Positions 23,937-31,892 of a DNA stretch of 64,000 nucleotides are shown here, one piece after another; position 1 is the stretch's first letter, and the number at the start of each line of letters is the position of its first letter. This DNA comes from Solirubrobacterales bacterium (GTDB taxonomy: Bacteria; Actinomycetota; Thermoleophilia; Solirubrobacterales; Solirubrobacteraceae). The position numbers and the translations under genes are program-made. Below the pieces are notes generated by a model. The model saw nothing but the letters and a program-made list of their open reading frames with translations, was not told where the DNA came from and ran no database searches. The stretch lies in NCBI GenBank assembly GCA_003244205.1, contig QHBW01000032.1, forward strand, positions 28,157-92,156, read 5' to 3'.

Positions 23937-24503
23937 ATGCGCCAACCCGTGAGTTTCGCCATACCTGTCGTCGCAGGGGCGCTCCTGCTCGCCGCCTGCG
24001 GCAGCGGCTCCAGCAGCTCGAGCAGCTCAAGCAGCTCCGGCGCCTCGGCTGCCTCCAGCGGCACGAGTTCGCCGGCGTCGGTCAAGACCGCGGCTGATGC
24101 CGCGCTTGGTGGCAGCGTTCTCGTCGATAGCCAGGGCATGACGCTCTATCGCCTGACCGCTGAAACGAACGGGAAGTTCATCTGCACCGGGCCGTGTCTG
24201 CAGGTCTGGCATCCACTCACAGCGCCAGGCGGAACGCGACCAAGCGGCACCGTCCCCTCGCTCGCAACGGTGACGCGGCCGGATGGGACCGCACAGGTGA
24301 CCTTCAAGGGCCAGCCGCTGTACACCTTCGTCAAGGACAAAAAGCCCGGAGACGCCACCGGGCAGGGGATCAAGGACGTGGGCATGTGGACCGCCGTCCG
24401 GGCGAGCGCGCGGGCGAGCAGCACTCCCGCCAGCACTCCTCCTGCGACCACCACGCAGGCTCCCGTGTCGCCGCCGGCCAGCGGCGGCGGCGGCGGCTAC
24501 TGA
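23937..24503 (+). CDS. COG4315-type secreted repeat lipoprotein
   Basis: 188 residues. Lipoprotein signal peptide with lipobox LLAAC (Cys21), a poly-Ser linker, then the two-repeat domain of the PF03640/COG4315 family: GSVLVDSQGMTLYRL with CTGPCLQVWHPL, and TFKGQPLYTFVKDKKPGDATGQG. The C-terminus is a Thr/Pro/Gly-rich tail. The function of this family is not established; a redox or surface role is inferred from repeated pairing with DoxX proteins and ECF sigma factors. AAGGA precedes ATG 23937. Confidence 0.82.
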   Translation: MRQPVSFAIPVVAGALLLAACGSGSSSSSSSSSSGASAASSGTSSPASVKTAADAALGGSVLVDSQGMTLYRLTAETNGKFICTGPCLQVWHPLTAPGGTRPSGTVPSLATVTRPDGTAQVTFKGQPLYTFVKDKKPGDATGQGIKDVGMWTAVRASARASSTPASTPPATTTQAPVSPPASGGGGGY

Positions 24504-24554
24504 CGGCTGCCGCCGAGGCGGCGGGTACTGACGCCTGCCGCCGTATGCCGTCAG
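24500..24554. terminator. Inverted repeat spanning convergent stops
   Basis: CTGACGGC (24500-24507) pairs with GCCGTCAG (24547-24554); further GC-rich complementarity (GCCGCC with GGCGGC) lies inside. The left arm holds the lipoprotein stop, the right arm the lipase stop on the other strand, the same geometry as at 14049-14104. Confidence 0.55.
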
Positions 24555-26098
24555 CGACGCTGCGCGTGCCCGCAGAGGCGGTAGCTCCGCCGCTCGTAGA
24601 GCGTGATGCGGTGGTGTCGCCGGCTAGCGGTGATCCGCAGCTCGATCGCGAGGCGCCCCGACCGTCGGTCGGCGATGCTCACCCTGATGCTTCGCACGTG
24701 GCGCCGCGTGCTGCTGACTACGCGGCCGGCGATCAGAACTTCCAGGCGACGAACGCTGAAGCCCGCTGGGACGCGCGGATGGAGCACGATGACCCTCGCG
24801 CTCGTGCACCGGGTCGACTTGTGTCTTGGGGCAACCGAACCGGAAGCGGGCGTGGTCGAGCCGGCCGGCGCCCCGCAGGTGTCCGGTACGGGGTCGCCGT
24901 TGAACCGCCCGGTGAGGTAGGGGATCGCCAGCAGCGTGAAGTTCGCGACGCCCTGGATGTGCTCGAGCCCGAGCGGGTCGCGGAAGTAGTCGATGCGCGC
25001 CCCGGCCTGGCAGTAGTGGGCGACGAGGTCGTCGAGCGGCTTGATCCAGATGAGCTCGTCGTGGATGCCGTTGTAGACGAAGGTGGGCGCGGTGGGGGAG
25101 TTGTGGCCGAGGGCGTTGAGGTTGATTACGCGCTCGACGCGGGGCACGTGGAAGACGTCGGGGGTATTGGTGTAGGAGTCGTAGTTGGCGAACGGCGCAG
25201 CGAAAACCGAGGAGGCGCACCCCGTGCTGACTTGCTGGGCAAACGCTCGGCCTTTGGCATTCAGCAGCGCAGGCAGGTCGAGCTCCGGATAGGCGCGGTC
25301 CAGCGCGATTGCGGTGGCCATCAGAACACCCGCGCCGATCGACCCGTTTATGTAGCTGACGGTGTCCTCGTTGCCGACCGGCACCCCGCCCTCGGCCACG
25401 CCGACGAGGTTGAGCTCGGGCGCATAGGAGGGCGCTAGCTCGTCGGCTGCGGCCGTCACATGGGCGCCTCCGGAGTAGCCGATGAGGCCGACTTTGGTTG
25501 CCATCCCGCTCAAACCTGCGAGCGGAAAATGCTCGACCGCGCGGATCGAGTCCAGCGCGGCGTGGCCCTCCATGCCGGTGACGATGTACTCAGACTGCGG
25601 TCCCTCGGCGTCGGGGATGACGATCGCCCTGCCCTGTGTCAGCTCGGTTGTCGCCAGTCCGGTCTCGAGCGCGAGGTTCGCGTCCCCCTGCTCGCCGTTC
25701 TGCAGCTGATACGACGGCGCGCAGTTGGGATCGACGCTGTCCTCGGCGTCGTCGACGGAGACGAGCTGGCGTCCGCCTGCCGGGGCGCCAGCGTTGGGGA
25801 CGAGCACCGTCGTGACCCCTGGCACAGCGCGGCCGCTGGCGCCATTGGTGCGGTAGAGCAGCTGGTAGGCCTTCGCGAGCAGCCCGCTCAGCGGGACGGG
25901 GCCGAGAGTCACGGTCACCGCGCGGGTGCGCAAGACCGTCCCTGGCGCGACCGCATCCAGCCCCGCCGGAGCTTGGTAGAAGGGATCCACCGTCGGCGAC
26001 AGCGGCGCGGCGCCGGCCGGAGAACAGATCAGGCCGAGTGCTGCGACACCGAGCAGCGTTGGCGCAGCCGACCGGATCCAAGCTGGCGTCCAGGTCAT
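24551..26098 (-). CDS. Secreted lipase (LIP / PF03583 family) with C-terminal extension
   Basis: 515 residues. Signal peptide (GVAALGLICSPAGA) and an alpha/beta-hydrolase of the secretory lipase family: DPFYQAPAGLDAVAPGTVLR front motif, nucleophile Ser209 in IGYSGGA, Asp in FVYNGIHDELIW, and His in LGLEHIQG. The last about 90 residues form an Arg/Ser-rich beta-type extension (RVIVLHPRVPAGFSVRRLEV) absent from the catalytic core, possibly for wall or substrate binding. It probably hydrolyses acylglycerols or esters outside the cell. A truncated paralog lies divergently upstream. Confidence 0.85.
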   Translation of the reverse strand: MTWTPAWIRSAAPTLLGVAALGLICSPAGAAPLSPTVDPFYQAPAGLDAVAPGTVLRTRAVTVTLGPVPLSGLLAKAYQLLYRTNGASGRAVPGVTTVLVPNAGAPAGGRQLVSVDDAEDSVDPNCAPSYQLQNGEQGDANLALETGLATTELTQGRAIVIPDAEGPQSEYIVTGMEGHAALDSIRAVEHFPLAGLSGMATKVGLIGYSGGAHVTAAADELAPSYAPELNLVGVAEGGVPVGNEDTVSYINGSIGAGVLMATAIALDRAYPELDLPALLNAKGRAFAQQVSTGCASSVFAAPFANYDSYTNTPDVFHVPRVERVINLNALGHNSPTAPTFVYNGIHDELIWIKPLDDLVAHYCQAGARIDYFRDPLGLEHIQGVANFTLLAIPYLTGRFNGDPVPDTCGAPAGSTTPASGSVAPRHKSTRCTSARVIVLHPRVPAGFSVRRLEVLIAGRVVSSTRRHVRSIRVSIADRRSGRLAIELRITASRRHHRITLYERRSYRLCGHAQRR

Positions 26099-26115
26099 GA
26101 GTTACGCATACTGAC

Positions 26116-26242
26116 GAGAACCGACGACCCCGGCAACGTGGGGCCTCCAAGATCGGCCACCGCTGCGTTGGAGCATCTCCAACCCCCGGTCTCGCGCCGA
26201 GAGGTCGTCGGTTCTCCAACGGCCGCGTTTGCTTTGTTGGAG
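26116..26242. repeat. Nested inverted repeats between divergent lipase paralogs
   Basis: GAGAACCGACGACC (26116-26129) recurs as its perfect reverse complement at 26203-26216, 73 bases apart. Inside lies a second dyad, GTTGGAG (26167-26173) and CTCCAAC (26177-26183), and the same heptamer reappears as CTCCAAC at 26214-26220 and GTTGGAG at 26236-26242. This could be an array of regulator sites for the lipase promoters or a small MITE-like remnant; no flanking target duplication was seen. Confidence 0.7.
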
Positions 26243-26285
26243 GTTCTACGGTGCGCCCATTCTCCTTCGTCGCGAGACTGGGGCT

Positions 26286-26597
26286 ATGTCGATCCGGCGC
26301 ATCGCTGCGCTGCTAGGAGTCATGCTTGTCCTAGGCGCAAGCCCTGCTGTCGCGCAGGCAGCCATTCCCGCGCCGGACGACGACCCCTTCTACGCGGTGC
26401 CGGCAAACGTCGCCGGCCTGGCCAACGGCACGATCATGCGCTCGCGTCCGATCGCCGCGACCGCAGAGTCGGTACCGATGCCGGCCACGTCGTGGCAGCT
26501 CCTCTACAAGACCGTCGACAACACCGGCGCGGCGACAGCCACCGTGACGACCGTGATGGTGTCGAGCGTGCCCTGGATCCCGTCGCCACCCAACTGA
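26286..26597 (+). pseudogene. Truncated secretory lipase (N-terminal fragment)
   Basis: 103 residues. The signal peptide and front motif (DPFYAVPANVAGLANGTIM, then WQLLYKTVDNTG) closely parallel residues 38-100 of the lipase at 24551-26098, including TVTTVMV matching GVTTVLV. Right after this point homology stops and the frame ends in an unrelated SSVPWIPSPPN. The whole catalytic domain is missing, so no lipase activity is possible. The break at about 26560 joins it to a remnant on the opposite strand. Confidence 0.8.
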
Positions 26598-26779
26598 CCC
26601 TTGTGGCTGTTGAAAACGCCTTGATCAGATCGAGCACCTGATCCGTGGTCACCGGCCTGGCGTGGTCTTCGTGATGCCGGTTCGCAGTTGTAGCGACCGA
26701 CGACGACGCCGCATACCCAGTGCCGCCCCAACGCGGCAAACAATGCGACCACTGCGACAACCATCGCCGGCGACGGCAA
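26566..26779 (-). pseudogene. Frameshifted remnant of the PSPA...ALGGTGYAA exported-protein family
   Basis: On the minus strand, TTG 26779 opens PSPAMVVAVVALFAALG, and one base out of frame the sequence continues GGTGYAASSSVATTANRHHED. Joined, this gives the signal/membrane start PSPAMVVA..ALGGTGYAA that I recognise from families common in Solirubrobacterales. A one-base insertion near 26723-26728 separates the parts. Beyond about 26570 it runs antisense into the lipase fragment. It is therefore broken both by frameshift and by truncation. Confidence 0.6.
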
Positions 26780-26802
26780 ACGTGGCGGCGCTCCCGACCC
26801 AA

Positions 26803-26876
26803 AGCCGGAGGTCGGATTCGAACCGACGACCTGCGCTTTACAAGAGCGCTGCTCTGACCAACTGAGCTACTCCGGC
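26803..26876 (-). tRNA. tRNA-Thr (anticodon UGU)
   Basis: Read on the minus strand: acceptor stem GCCGGAG/CTCCGGC, D arm AGCTCAGTTGGTCAGAGC, anticodon stem GCGCT/AGCGC with loop CTTGTAA (anticodon TGT at 26840-26842), T arm GTCGGTTCGAATCCGAC. All four arms are intact. The 3' CCA is not encoded. It lies directly beside the lipase/remnant junction. Confidence 0.97.
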
Positions 26877-26938
26877 GCGGTCGTCGAGTGTACGGCGGCG
26901 CTGCGCTATCGGCGGCCCGAACCGCCCACGCGCCGCGC

Positions 26939-27484
26939 TCAGTCAGCCGCGGTCACCAGCGCCTCGACGCGCCCGTGACCGTTTGTCGAAACGACCATCG
27001 CCGACGGCGGCTCTTCGGCATCCTCGGGCGGGTTGAGGCGACGCTCGAGCTCGCCGAGCAACGCACCGAAGAAGACGTGGCGCCAGAGCATCTGTGCGAA
27101 CGCGTGACGACTCCCCCACATCTGCGGCAGCTCGTCGCGCGCTGGGTGCACACGCTCGATGACCGCGACCAGCGGCCAGGTGGCGACGCCCTCGAAGGCG
27201 CCCGCCAGCGGACCGCGCGCCCAGGGGGCGACGGGAACGGATGGCGCGGCGGCGGAGTAGACGGCACCGAAGGCGGCGCCGTTGAGCACGTGGGCCGCAA
27301 GCCCGAGCGGACGCGCCGCCGGTCCGCGGGTGAGCGCTTTGCCGAGCAGCTCGGGGTCGTCGTAGTCCACCCCGAAGACGCGGCGATCCAGCGGGCTCTG
27401 CGCCGCCGAGGCTCCCGCCGCGACCGCGCCCGCGAGGGCGCCGCGCAGCATTCGTGTGGGTTCGACCGGCACGGCTGGACGCAC
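26939..27484 (-). CDS. Hypothetical membrane-associated protein
   Basis: 181 residues, not assigned to a named family. It opens with an Ala/Gly-rich hydrophobic segment (LRGALAGAVAAGASAA), has further weakly hydrophobic stretches (GLAAHVLNGAAFGAVYSAAA and AFEGVATWPLVAVIERVHP) and a third (WRHVFFGALLGELERRLNP), resembling small integral membrane proteins of the DUF1440/DUF6789 type. It is divergent to the PlsC fusion by 39 bases. Function unknown. Confidence 0.6.
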   Translation of the reverse strand: MRPAVPVEPTRMLRGALAGAVAAGASAAQSPLDRRVFGVDYDDPELLGKALTRGPAARPLGLAAHVLNGAAFGAVYSAAAPSVPVAPWARGPLAGAFEGVATWPLVAVIERVHPARDELPQMWGSRHAFAQMLWRHVFFGALLGELERRLNPPEDAEEPPSAMVVSTNGHGRVEALVTAAD

Positions 27485-27523
27485 TGTAACGCCACCTCGG
27501 GCGCGGGGTTGTCCTCAACGGCC

Positions 27524-28702
27524 ATGCAAGGACTGCTCAAGCAACACGAGCGCGCTCGCCGGCGCGGAGTCAACCCGATCGTCTATTGGCTGATTCGGGG
27601 CGTCCTGCAGCCGTTCTTCCATCTCTATTTCCGTCTGAGCCGAATCGGGCGTGAGCACATTCCCGACGATGGGCCGGTGATCTTCGCCTCCAACCACCGC
27701 TCCTTCCTCGACCCCTTCCTGATCGGAACGCTGGTGCGTCGGCCGATCTACTACGTGGCCAAGCGCGAGCTGTTCTCGAACCGCCTGCAGGCGTGGCTGC
27801 TCAAGTCGCTCGGCGCCTTCCCGGTGGACCGCGGCCACTCCGACTCCGAGATGATCGCCACCGCCAAGGCGATCCTCGCGCGCGGCGACTGCGTTGTCAT
27901 CTTCCCGGAGGGAACGCGCGTGCGCCCCGGCCCGCTGGGTCATGCCAAGCGTGGTGTCGGCCGCCTCGCGCTGGAGACCGCGGCACCGGTCGTCCCGCTC
28001 GCGGTGATCGGCTCGGAGGACGTCCGGCGCGGCTGGCGAATCCGCCCGCGGAAGATCCGCATCCGCGTGGGTCGCCCGCTGACCTTTCCGCGGGTGCAGA
28101 GCGCAACCCCCCAGCTCGCCCAGGCGGTCACCGACCGCATCTGGCCGTGCGTGATGCTGCAATGGGAATGGCTCGGCGGGCTGGCGCCGCTGCGACGCGT
28201 CGCCGTCGTCGGCGCAAGCGAGTGGGGGCGCAGCGTGGCGGAGGCGCTCAGGCGCGCCGGGGTCGAGATCGAAGCTGGCGTCGCCGGTGCCTGCGAAGTC
28301 TCCGAGTGCGATCTCCTCTGCCTTGCCGTCCCCGCTGCCGAGCTCCCGCCGGCGCTCGCCGCCGAGCTTCCGGCCCTGCCGCAGCGGGCCGGCGTGCTCG
28401 TCGTCTCCGAGGGCTTGGTCCCGCCGGAGGGCCTCCTCCCCGGCGCATACTTGGCCGGCCGCGCCGAGCTCGCCGGACACCCCGTCGCATGCCTCGCTGG
28501 CCCGAGCCAGCCGGCCGATCTGCTCGTGTCCGGTACGACGGTTCTGCTCGCCAGCTCCGATCGGGGATTGGCCCGCCAGCTCTCCCACGCGTTGCGTGCG
28601 GCGGGCGTCGACTCGCAGCGCAGCGCGGACCTCGCCGGCGTCGAGCTTGGAGCGGCGAGCACCGCCCTGGGCGGGCCGGCGAGCGGACGCCACGCCGCGT
28701 AG
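27524..28702 (+). CDS. 1-acyl-sn-glycerol-3-phosphate acyltransferase fused to a truncated GpsA-like domain
   Basis: 392 residues. Residues 1-215 are a PlsC domain: HX4D box at His58-Asp63 (NHRSFLDPF), FPEGTRVRPG, and VPLAVIGSEDV. Residues from about 223 resemble the NAD-binding half of glycerol-3-phosphate dehydrogenase: VAVVGASEWGRSVAEALRRAG, CLAGPSQPADLLVSGTTVLL, and DLAGVELGAAS. The domain stops just where GpsA has its catalytic Lys (VELGGALKN), and that Lys is absent. The second half probably binds a nucleotide or regulates; it cannot be a full dehydrogenase. ATG 27524 gives the normal PlsC start. Confidence 0.85.
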   Translation: MQGLLKQHERARRRGVNPIVYWLIRGVLQPFFHLYFRLSRIGREHIPDDGPVIFASNHRSFLDPFLIGTLVRRPIYYVAKRELFSNRLQAWLLKSLGAFPVDRGHSDSEMIATAKAILARGDCVVIFPEGTRVRPGPLGHAKRGVGRLALETAAPVVPLAVIGSEDVRRGWRIRPRKIRIRVGRPLTFPRVQSATPQLAQAVTDRIWPCVMLQWEWLGGLAPLRRVAVVGASEWGRSVAEALRRAGVEIEAGVAGACEVSECDLLCLAVPAAELPPALAAELPALPQRAGVLVVSEGLVPPEGLLPGAYLAGRAELAGHPVACLAGPSQPADLLVSGTTVLLASSDRGLARQLSHALRAAGVDSQRSADLAGVELGAASTALGGPASGRHAA

Positions 28703-28712
28703 CCTCCTATGC

Positions 28713-29258
28713 GTGGACAGCGCACCCCCCACCGCGAAAGTCGAACTGGACCGCGCGTTCACGGAGCTCTATCGCGCACATCTGCGCGACGTCTACTCCT
28801 ATTCCTACTACCGCATCGGCAACCACCACGACGCCGAGGACATCACCGAGCAGACGTTCCTGCAGGCCTACCGGCACTTCGAGCGCGCGCGTGCGGAGTC
28901 CAACGGGCGCCCGCTGCGACCGTGGCTGATCCGGATCGCGCACAATCTCGCCGCGAACTACTACCGCGATCGCTCGCGCCGGCCGCAGTCGCCGCTGGAG
29001 GACTCCGAGGCGACGCTGGCGACGACGCACGACACCGAGACGCTGGTCGAGGGTCGCGACGAGCTCAAGCGCATCCTGGAGGGTGTCTCCCAGCTTCCCG
29101 ACGAACGCCGCGAGGCGCTGATCATGCGCTTCGCGCTGGCGATGGACAATCGCGAGATCGCCCGCGCCATGGGCAAGACGGATGGCGCGACAAAGGTCTT
29201 GCTGCACCGCGCAATCCGGCAGCTCGAGGGGATCATGAGCAGCGCGGAGGCGGCATGA
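28713..29258 (+). CDS. ECF-type sigma factor
   Basis: 181 residues. Region 2: FTELYRAHLRDVYSYSYYRI, HHDAEDITEQTFLQAYRHF, LRPWLIRIAHNLAANYYRDR. Region 4: QLPDERREALIMRFALAMDN and IARAMGKTDGATKVLLHRAIRQL. GTG 28713 starts 11 bases after the fusion gene; no better start exists without overlapping it. A small single-span membrane protein follows and is the likely partner. A fourth sigma factor gene lies only 0.4 kb downstream. Confidence 0.87.
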   Translation: MDSAPPTAKVELDRAFTELYRAHLRDVYSYSYYRIGNHHDAEDITEQTFLQAYRHFERARAESNGRPLRPWLIRIAHNLAANYYRDRSRRPQSPLEDSEATLATTHDTETLVEGRDELKRILEGVSQLPDERREALIMRFALAMDNREIARAMGKTDGATKVLLHRAIRQLEGIMSSAEAA

Positions 29259-29277
29259 CCCCGGCTGGAGCGCGCGC

Positions 29278-29622
29278 GTGAGCACAGACGTCGCACCCGA
29301 CTTCGAGGCGCTCCTGCGCCGGGCTCTGCGGCCGGTCGACCCGCCGTCCGACCTCGCCGACCGCGTCGAGCAAACGCTCGCCAGCCTCCACGGGATTGCC
29401 GCCGAAGAGCTCGAGAACTGGGAGCTGTCGGCGATGCGCGACCCGCGCAACTGGGTCCGCCCCGCCGCTGCGGCTGTGGTCACGGTCAGCGCCGGCACCG
29501 CGCTCGTGGTCGTGCGAACCCGCCAGCGCGCGCGCAAACGCGCCCGTCCCGACAACCTCGTCGACGCGTTGGAACGCACCGTCTCAGACCTCACCAGCGA
29601 GGCACGCCGACTGATGCGCTGA
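29278..29622 (+). CDS. Small single-span membrane protein, candidate sigma-factor partner
   Basis: 114 residues. The N-terminal 65 residues are acidic and helical (LADRVEQTLASLHGIAAEELENWELSAMRDP in part), then one membrane segment (AAAAVVTVSAGTALVVV), then a basic tail (RTRQRARKRARP). There is no zinc motif, so it is not a ZAS protein, but position 19 bases after an ECF gene and the cytosolic-domain-plus-helix layout fit an anti-sigma or accessory regulator. This is inference; the family is not recognised. Confidence 0.6.
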   Translation: MSTDVAPDFEALLRRALRPVDPPSDLADRVEQTLASLHGIAAEELENWELSAMRDPRNWVRPAAAAVVTVSAGTALVVVRTRQRARKRARPDNLVDALERTVSDLTSEARRLMR

Positions 29623-29635
29623 TCTGATCGCCTCG

Positions 29636-30259
29636 ATGACGCGTAGAAAGCTGGGAATGGGCCTTACCCGCCGCGCTCTGCCCGGAGACTCCTCCGCCGC
29701 TGTGCGCGCGCTGGCCGACGAGGATCTGATGCCGCTCCTCGCCGAGCGCAACGTGGCCGCCTTCGAAGCGATCTACGAACGCCATGCCGTGGTCGCCTTC
29801 TCGCTGGCCTACCGCATCTGTGGCTCGCGTGTGACGGCCGAGGAGACCTCCCAGGAGGCGTTCCTGTCGTTGTGGCGCAGCGGCTCCCGCTACGACGCCG
29901 GCCGCGGAAGCGTGCGCACCTGGGTTCTGGGCATCGTGCACAACCGCGCGATCGACGCGCTGCGGCGCTCCTCGGTGCACGACCGCCGGCGCGCGAGCGA
30001 CGACGGGCTCGCCGAGCGCCTGGAGTCAGGAGAGCGCACCGACGTCGAGGTGGCTAGGCGTGAGCAGGCGCGTTCGATCCGCGCCGTGCTCGACGGGCTC
30101 CCCGAAGAGCAGTGCCGGGTAATCGAGCTCTCCTATTACGGCGGCTTCACGCACTCCGAGATCGCGGACATACTCGAGACCCCGATCGGCACGATCAAGG
30201 GCCGCATGCGTCTTGGCCTGGAGAAGATGCGCTTGGCGCTCGGGGAGGGGATCGCGTGA
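29636..30259 (+). CDS. ECF sigma factor, SigK-like
   Basis: 207 residues. Region 2: FEAIYERHAVVAFSLAYRICG, EETSQEAFLSLWRSGSRYD, VRTWVLGIVHNRAIDALRR. Region 4: LPEEQCRVIELSYYGGFTHSEIADI followed by TPIGTIKGRMRLGLEKMR. This is the SigK subgroup pattern. The next gene is an RskA-type anti-sigma factor starting in a GTGA overlap, so the pair should respond to an envelope or redox signal through regulated release. Confidence 0.9.
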   Translation: MTRRKLGMGLTRRALPGDSSAAVRALADEDLMPLLAERNVAAFEAIYERHAVVAFSLAYRICGSRVTAEETSQEAFLSLWRSGSRYDAGRGSVRTWVLGIVHNRAIDALRRSSVHDRRRASDDGLAERLESGERTDVEVARREQARSIRAVLDGLPEEQCRVIELSYYGGFTHSEIADILETPIGTIKGRMRLGLEKMRLALGEGIA

Positions 30260-31002
30260 ACCCCGCTGACCAGGGTTCCGTCGGGGAGCGCCCTGAGGCC
30301 ACCTGCACCCTCGCCGCGTCGGTGGGTCCATACCTGCTGCACGCGCTCGATCCCGCGGAGCGTGCTGCCTTCGAGCGCCACCTCGACAGCTGCGAAGCGT
30401 GTCGCGAGGACGTCGGCAACCTGCGCGGCGCCGCGGACGCGCTCGCGCTGGCGCCCGCCCCGGTTGCGCCCCCGACACGACTGCGGCATGCGGTCATGGC
30501 CGAGGTTCGCCGCGACGCCGCCGCGCATGCGGGGGGCACGCCGCGGGCGCATCGCTGGTGGGAGATCGCGGGTCCCTGGCGACTGCGGCCGGCGCAGGCG
30601 CTTGCCGGTGCGGCCGCGCTGGTGGTGGCAGGTGTGGTCGCCGCCGGGCTCCTCGGCAGCGCCAGTGGGGGCCCGTCAACCGGCCACAGCGCTCGTCGCG
30701 AGGTGGCGGTGCGGGTGGTGGGTGCGAGCGGCTACCTGGAGCTGGCCGCCCACAGCCGCGCCACGCTGCACCTGCACGGGCTCCCCAGCCCTGGCCGCGG
30801 TCGGATCTACGAAGTCTGGATCGCCCGCGCGGGGAGGGTGCCGGACCCCACCGACGCGCTTTTCGGCGTCAACCGGCAGGGCGATGCCACCGTGGCTGTC
30901 CCGGGCCCATTGAAGGGTGCCCGGCAGGTGTTGGTGACCGACGAGCCGTCTGACGGCAGCACGGTGCCGACGCGCCCGCCGGTGGTCGTGGCGACGCTGT
31001 AG
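30256..31002 (+). CDS. Anti-sigma-K factor RskA family protein
   Basis: 248 residues. The N-terminal 80 residues carry a zinc-finger-like segment (YLLHALDPAERAAFERHLDSCEACREDV); one membrane helix (AGAAALVVAGVVAAGLLG) follows, and the extracytoplasmic part is the RskA C-terminal domain with LHLHGLPSPGRGRIYEVWIARAGRVP and VLVTDEPSDGSTVPTRPPVVVATL (motifs shown in part). It should hold the SigK-like factor at the membrane. GTG 30256 overlaps the sigma stop. Confidence 0.9.
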   Translation: MNPADQGSVGERPEATCTLAASVGPYLLHALDPAERAAFERHLDSCEACREDVGNLRGAADALALAPAPVAPPTRLRHAVMAEVRRDAAAHAGGTPRAHRWWEIAGPWRLRPAQALAGAAALVVAGVVAAGLLGSASGGPSTGHSARREVAVRVVGASGYLELAAHSRATLHLHGLPSPGRGRIYEVWIARAGRVPDPTDALFGVNRQGDATVAVPGPLKGARQVLVTDEPSDGSTVPTRPPVVVATL

Positions 31003-31036
31003 GGCTCTCCCAGCCCCTTGATAGCGTCAGAGGCGG

Positions 31037-31870
31037 ATGGCCACCTGCTACCGCCACCCGTCGCGGGAGACGGGCGTTTCGTGCTCCAACTGCGGACGGC
31101 CCATCTGCACCGACTGCATGACCCCGACCTCCGTGGGGATGCGCTGCCCCGAGTGCGCGCGCCAACGCACCAAGGTCAAGACCGTGCGTTCGCTGCAGTC
31201 AAGCGAGCCGCGGGTCACCTACGCGCTGATCATCCTCAACGTCGTGATGTACATCGCCTCGACAGCGCAGGGCGGCGGGGTCGTCGCCAACACGCCGGTG
31301 ACCAGCCTGATCGATCGCCTCGGGCTCAACGCCGTGGGGATCGACGTCCAGCACCAGTACTACCGCCTGATCACCTCGGGCTTCATGCACTTCAACCTGA
31401 TCCACATCGGCTTCAACATGTATCTGCTGTACCTGATGGGGAGGATGCTCGAGCCGGAGTTCGGGTCGATGCGTTTCGCCGCGCTCTATTTCACCGCGCT
31501 GCTCGCCGGCTCGTTCGGCGCGTTGATCCTCAATCCCAATGCCACCAGCGCGGGCGCGTCGGGGGCGATCTTCGGACTCTTCGGCGCCGCCTTCGTCGAG
31601 CAGCGCCGGCGCGGCATCGACCCGATGCAGACCGGACTCGGCGGCTTGATCATCATCAACCTGATCTTCTCCTTTGCCTTCTCTGGGATCTCGATCGGCG
31701 CCCACATCGGAGGCCTGATCGGCGGGGTGGTCGCCGGCGGCGCGATCGAGATCGGCAACCGCCGCCGCTCGTCGGTGCTGACGCTGGCGGCGTGCCTGGC
31801 TGTGTGTGTGGCGGTCGTCGCCGGGGCGCTGGTAGCGGCGCACGCCGCGATCCCCGCGGCGCCGGTCTAG
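31037..31870 (+). CDS. Rhomboid family intramembrane serine protease with N-terminal zinc finger
   Basis: 277 residues. Residues 1-45 form a B-box-like zinc finger (CYRHPSRETGVSCSNCGRPIC, then CPECARQR). Six membrane helices follow with the rhomboid features HIGFNMYLLYLMGRMLEPEFG, catalytic Ser175 in GASGAIFG and catalytic His223 in GAHIGGLIGG. It cleaves substrates inside the membrane. Being directly downstream of an RskA-type anti-sigma gene, it might take part in releasing the sigma factor, which is an inference from position only. Confidence 0.9.
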   Translation: MATCYRHPSRETGVSCSNCGRPICTDCMTPTSVGMRCPECARQRTKVKTVRSLQSSEPRVTYALIILNVVMYIASTAQGGGVVANTPVTSLIDRLGLNAVGIDVQHQYYRLITSGFMHFNLIHIGFNMYLLYLMGRMLEPEFGSMRFAALYFTALLAGSFGALILNPNATSAGASGAIFGLFGAAFVEQRRRGIDPMQTGLGGLIIINLIFSFAFSGISIGAHIGGLIGGVVAGGAIEIGNRRRSSVLTLAACLAVCVAVVAGALVAAHAAIPAAPV

Positions 31871-31892
31871 CGGGGGCGCCAAACCCAGCCAG

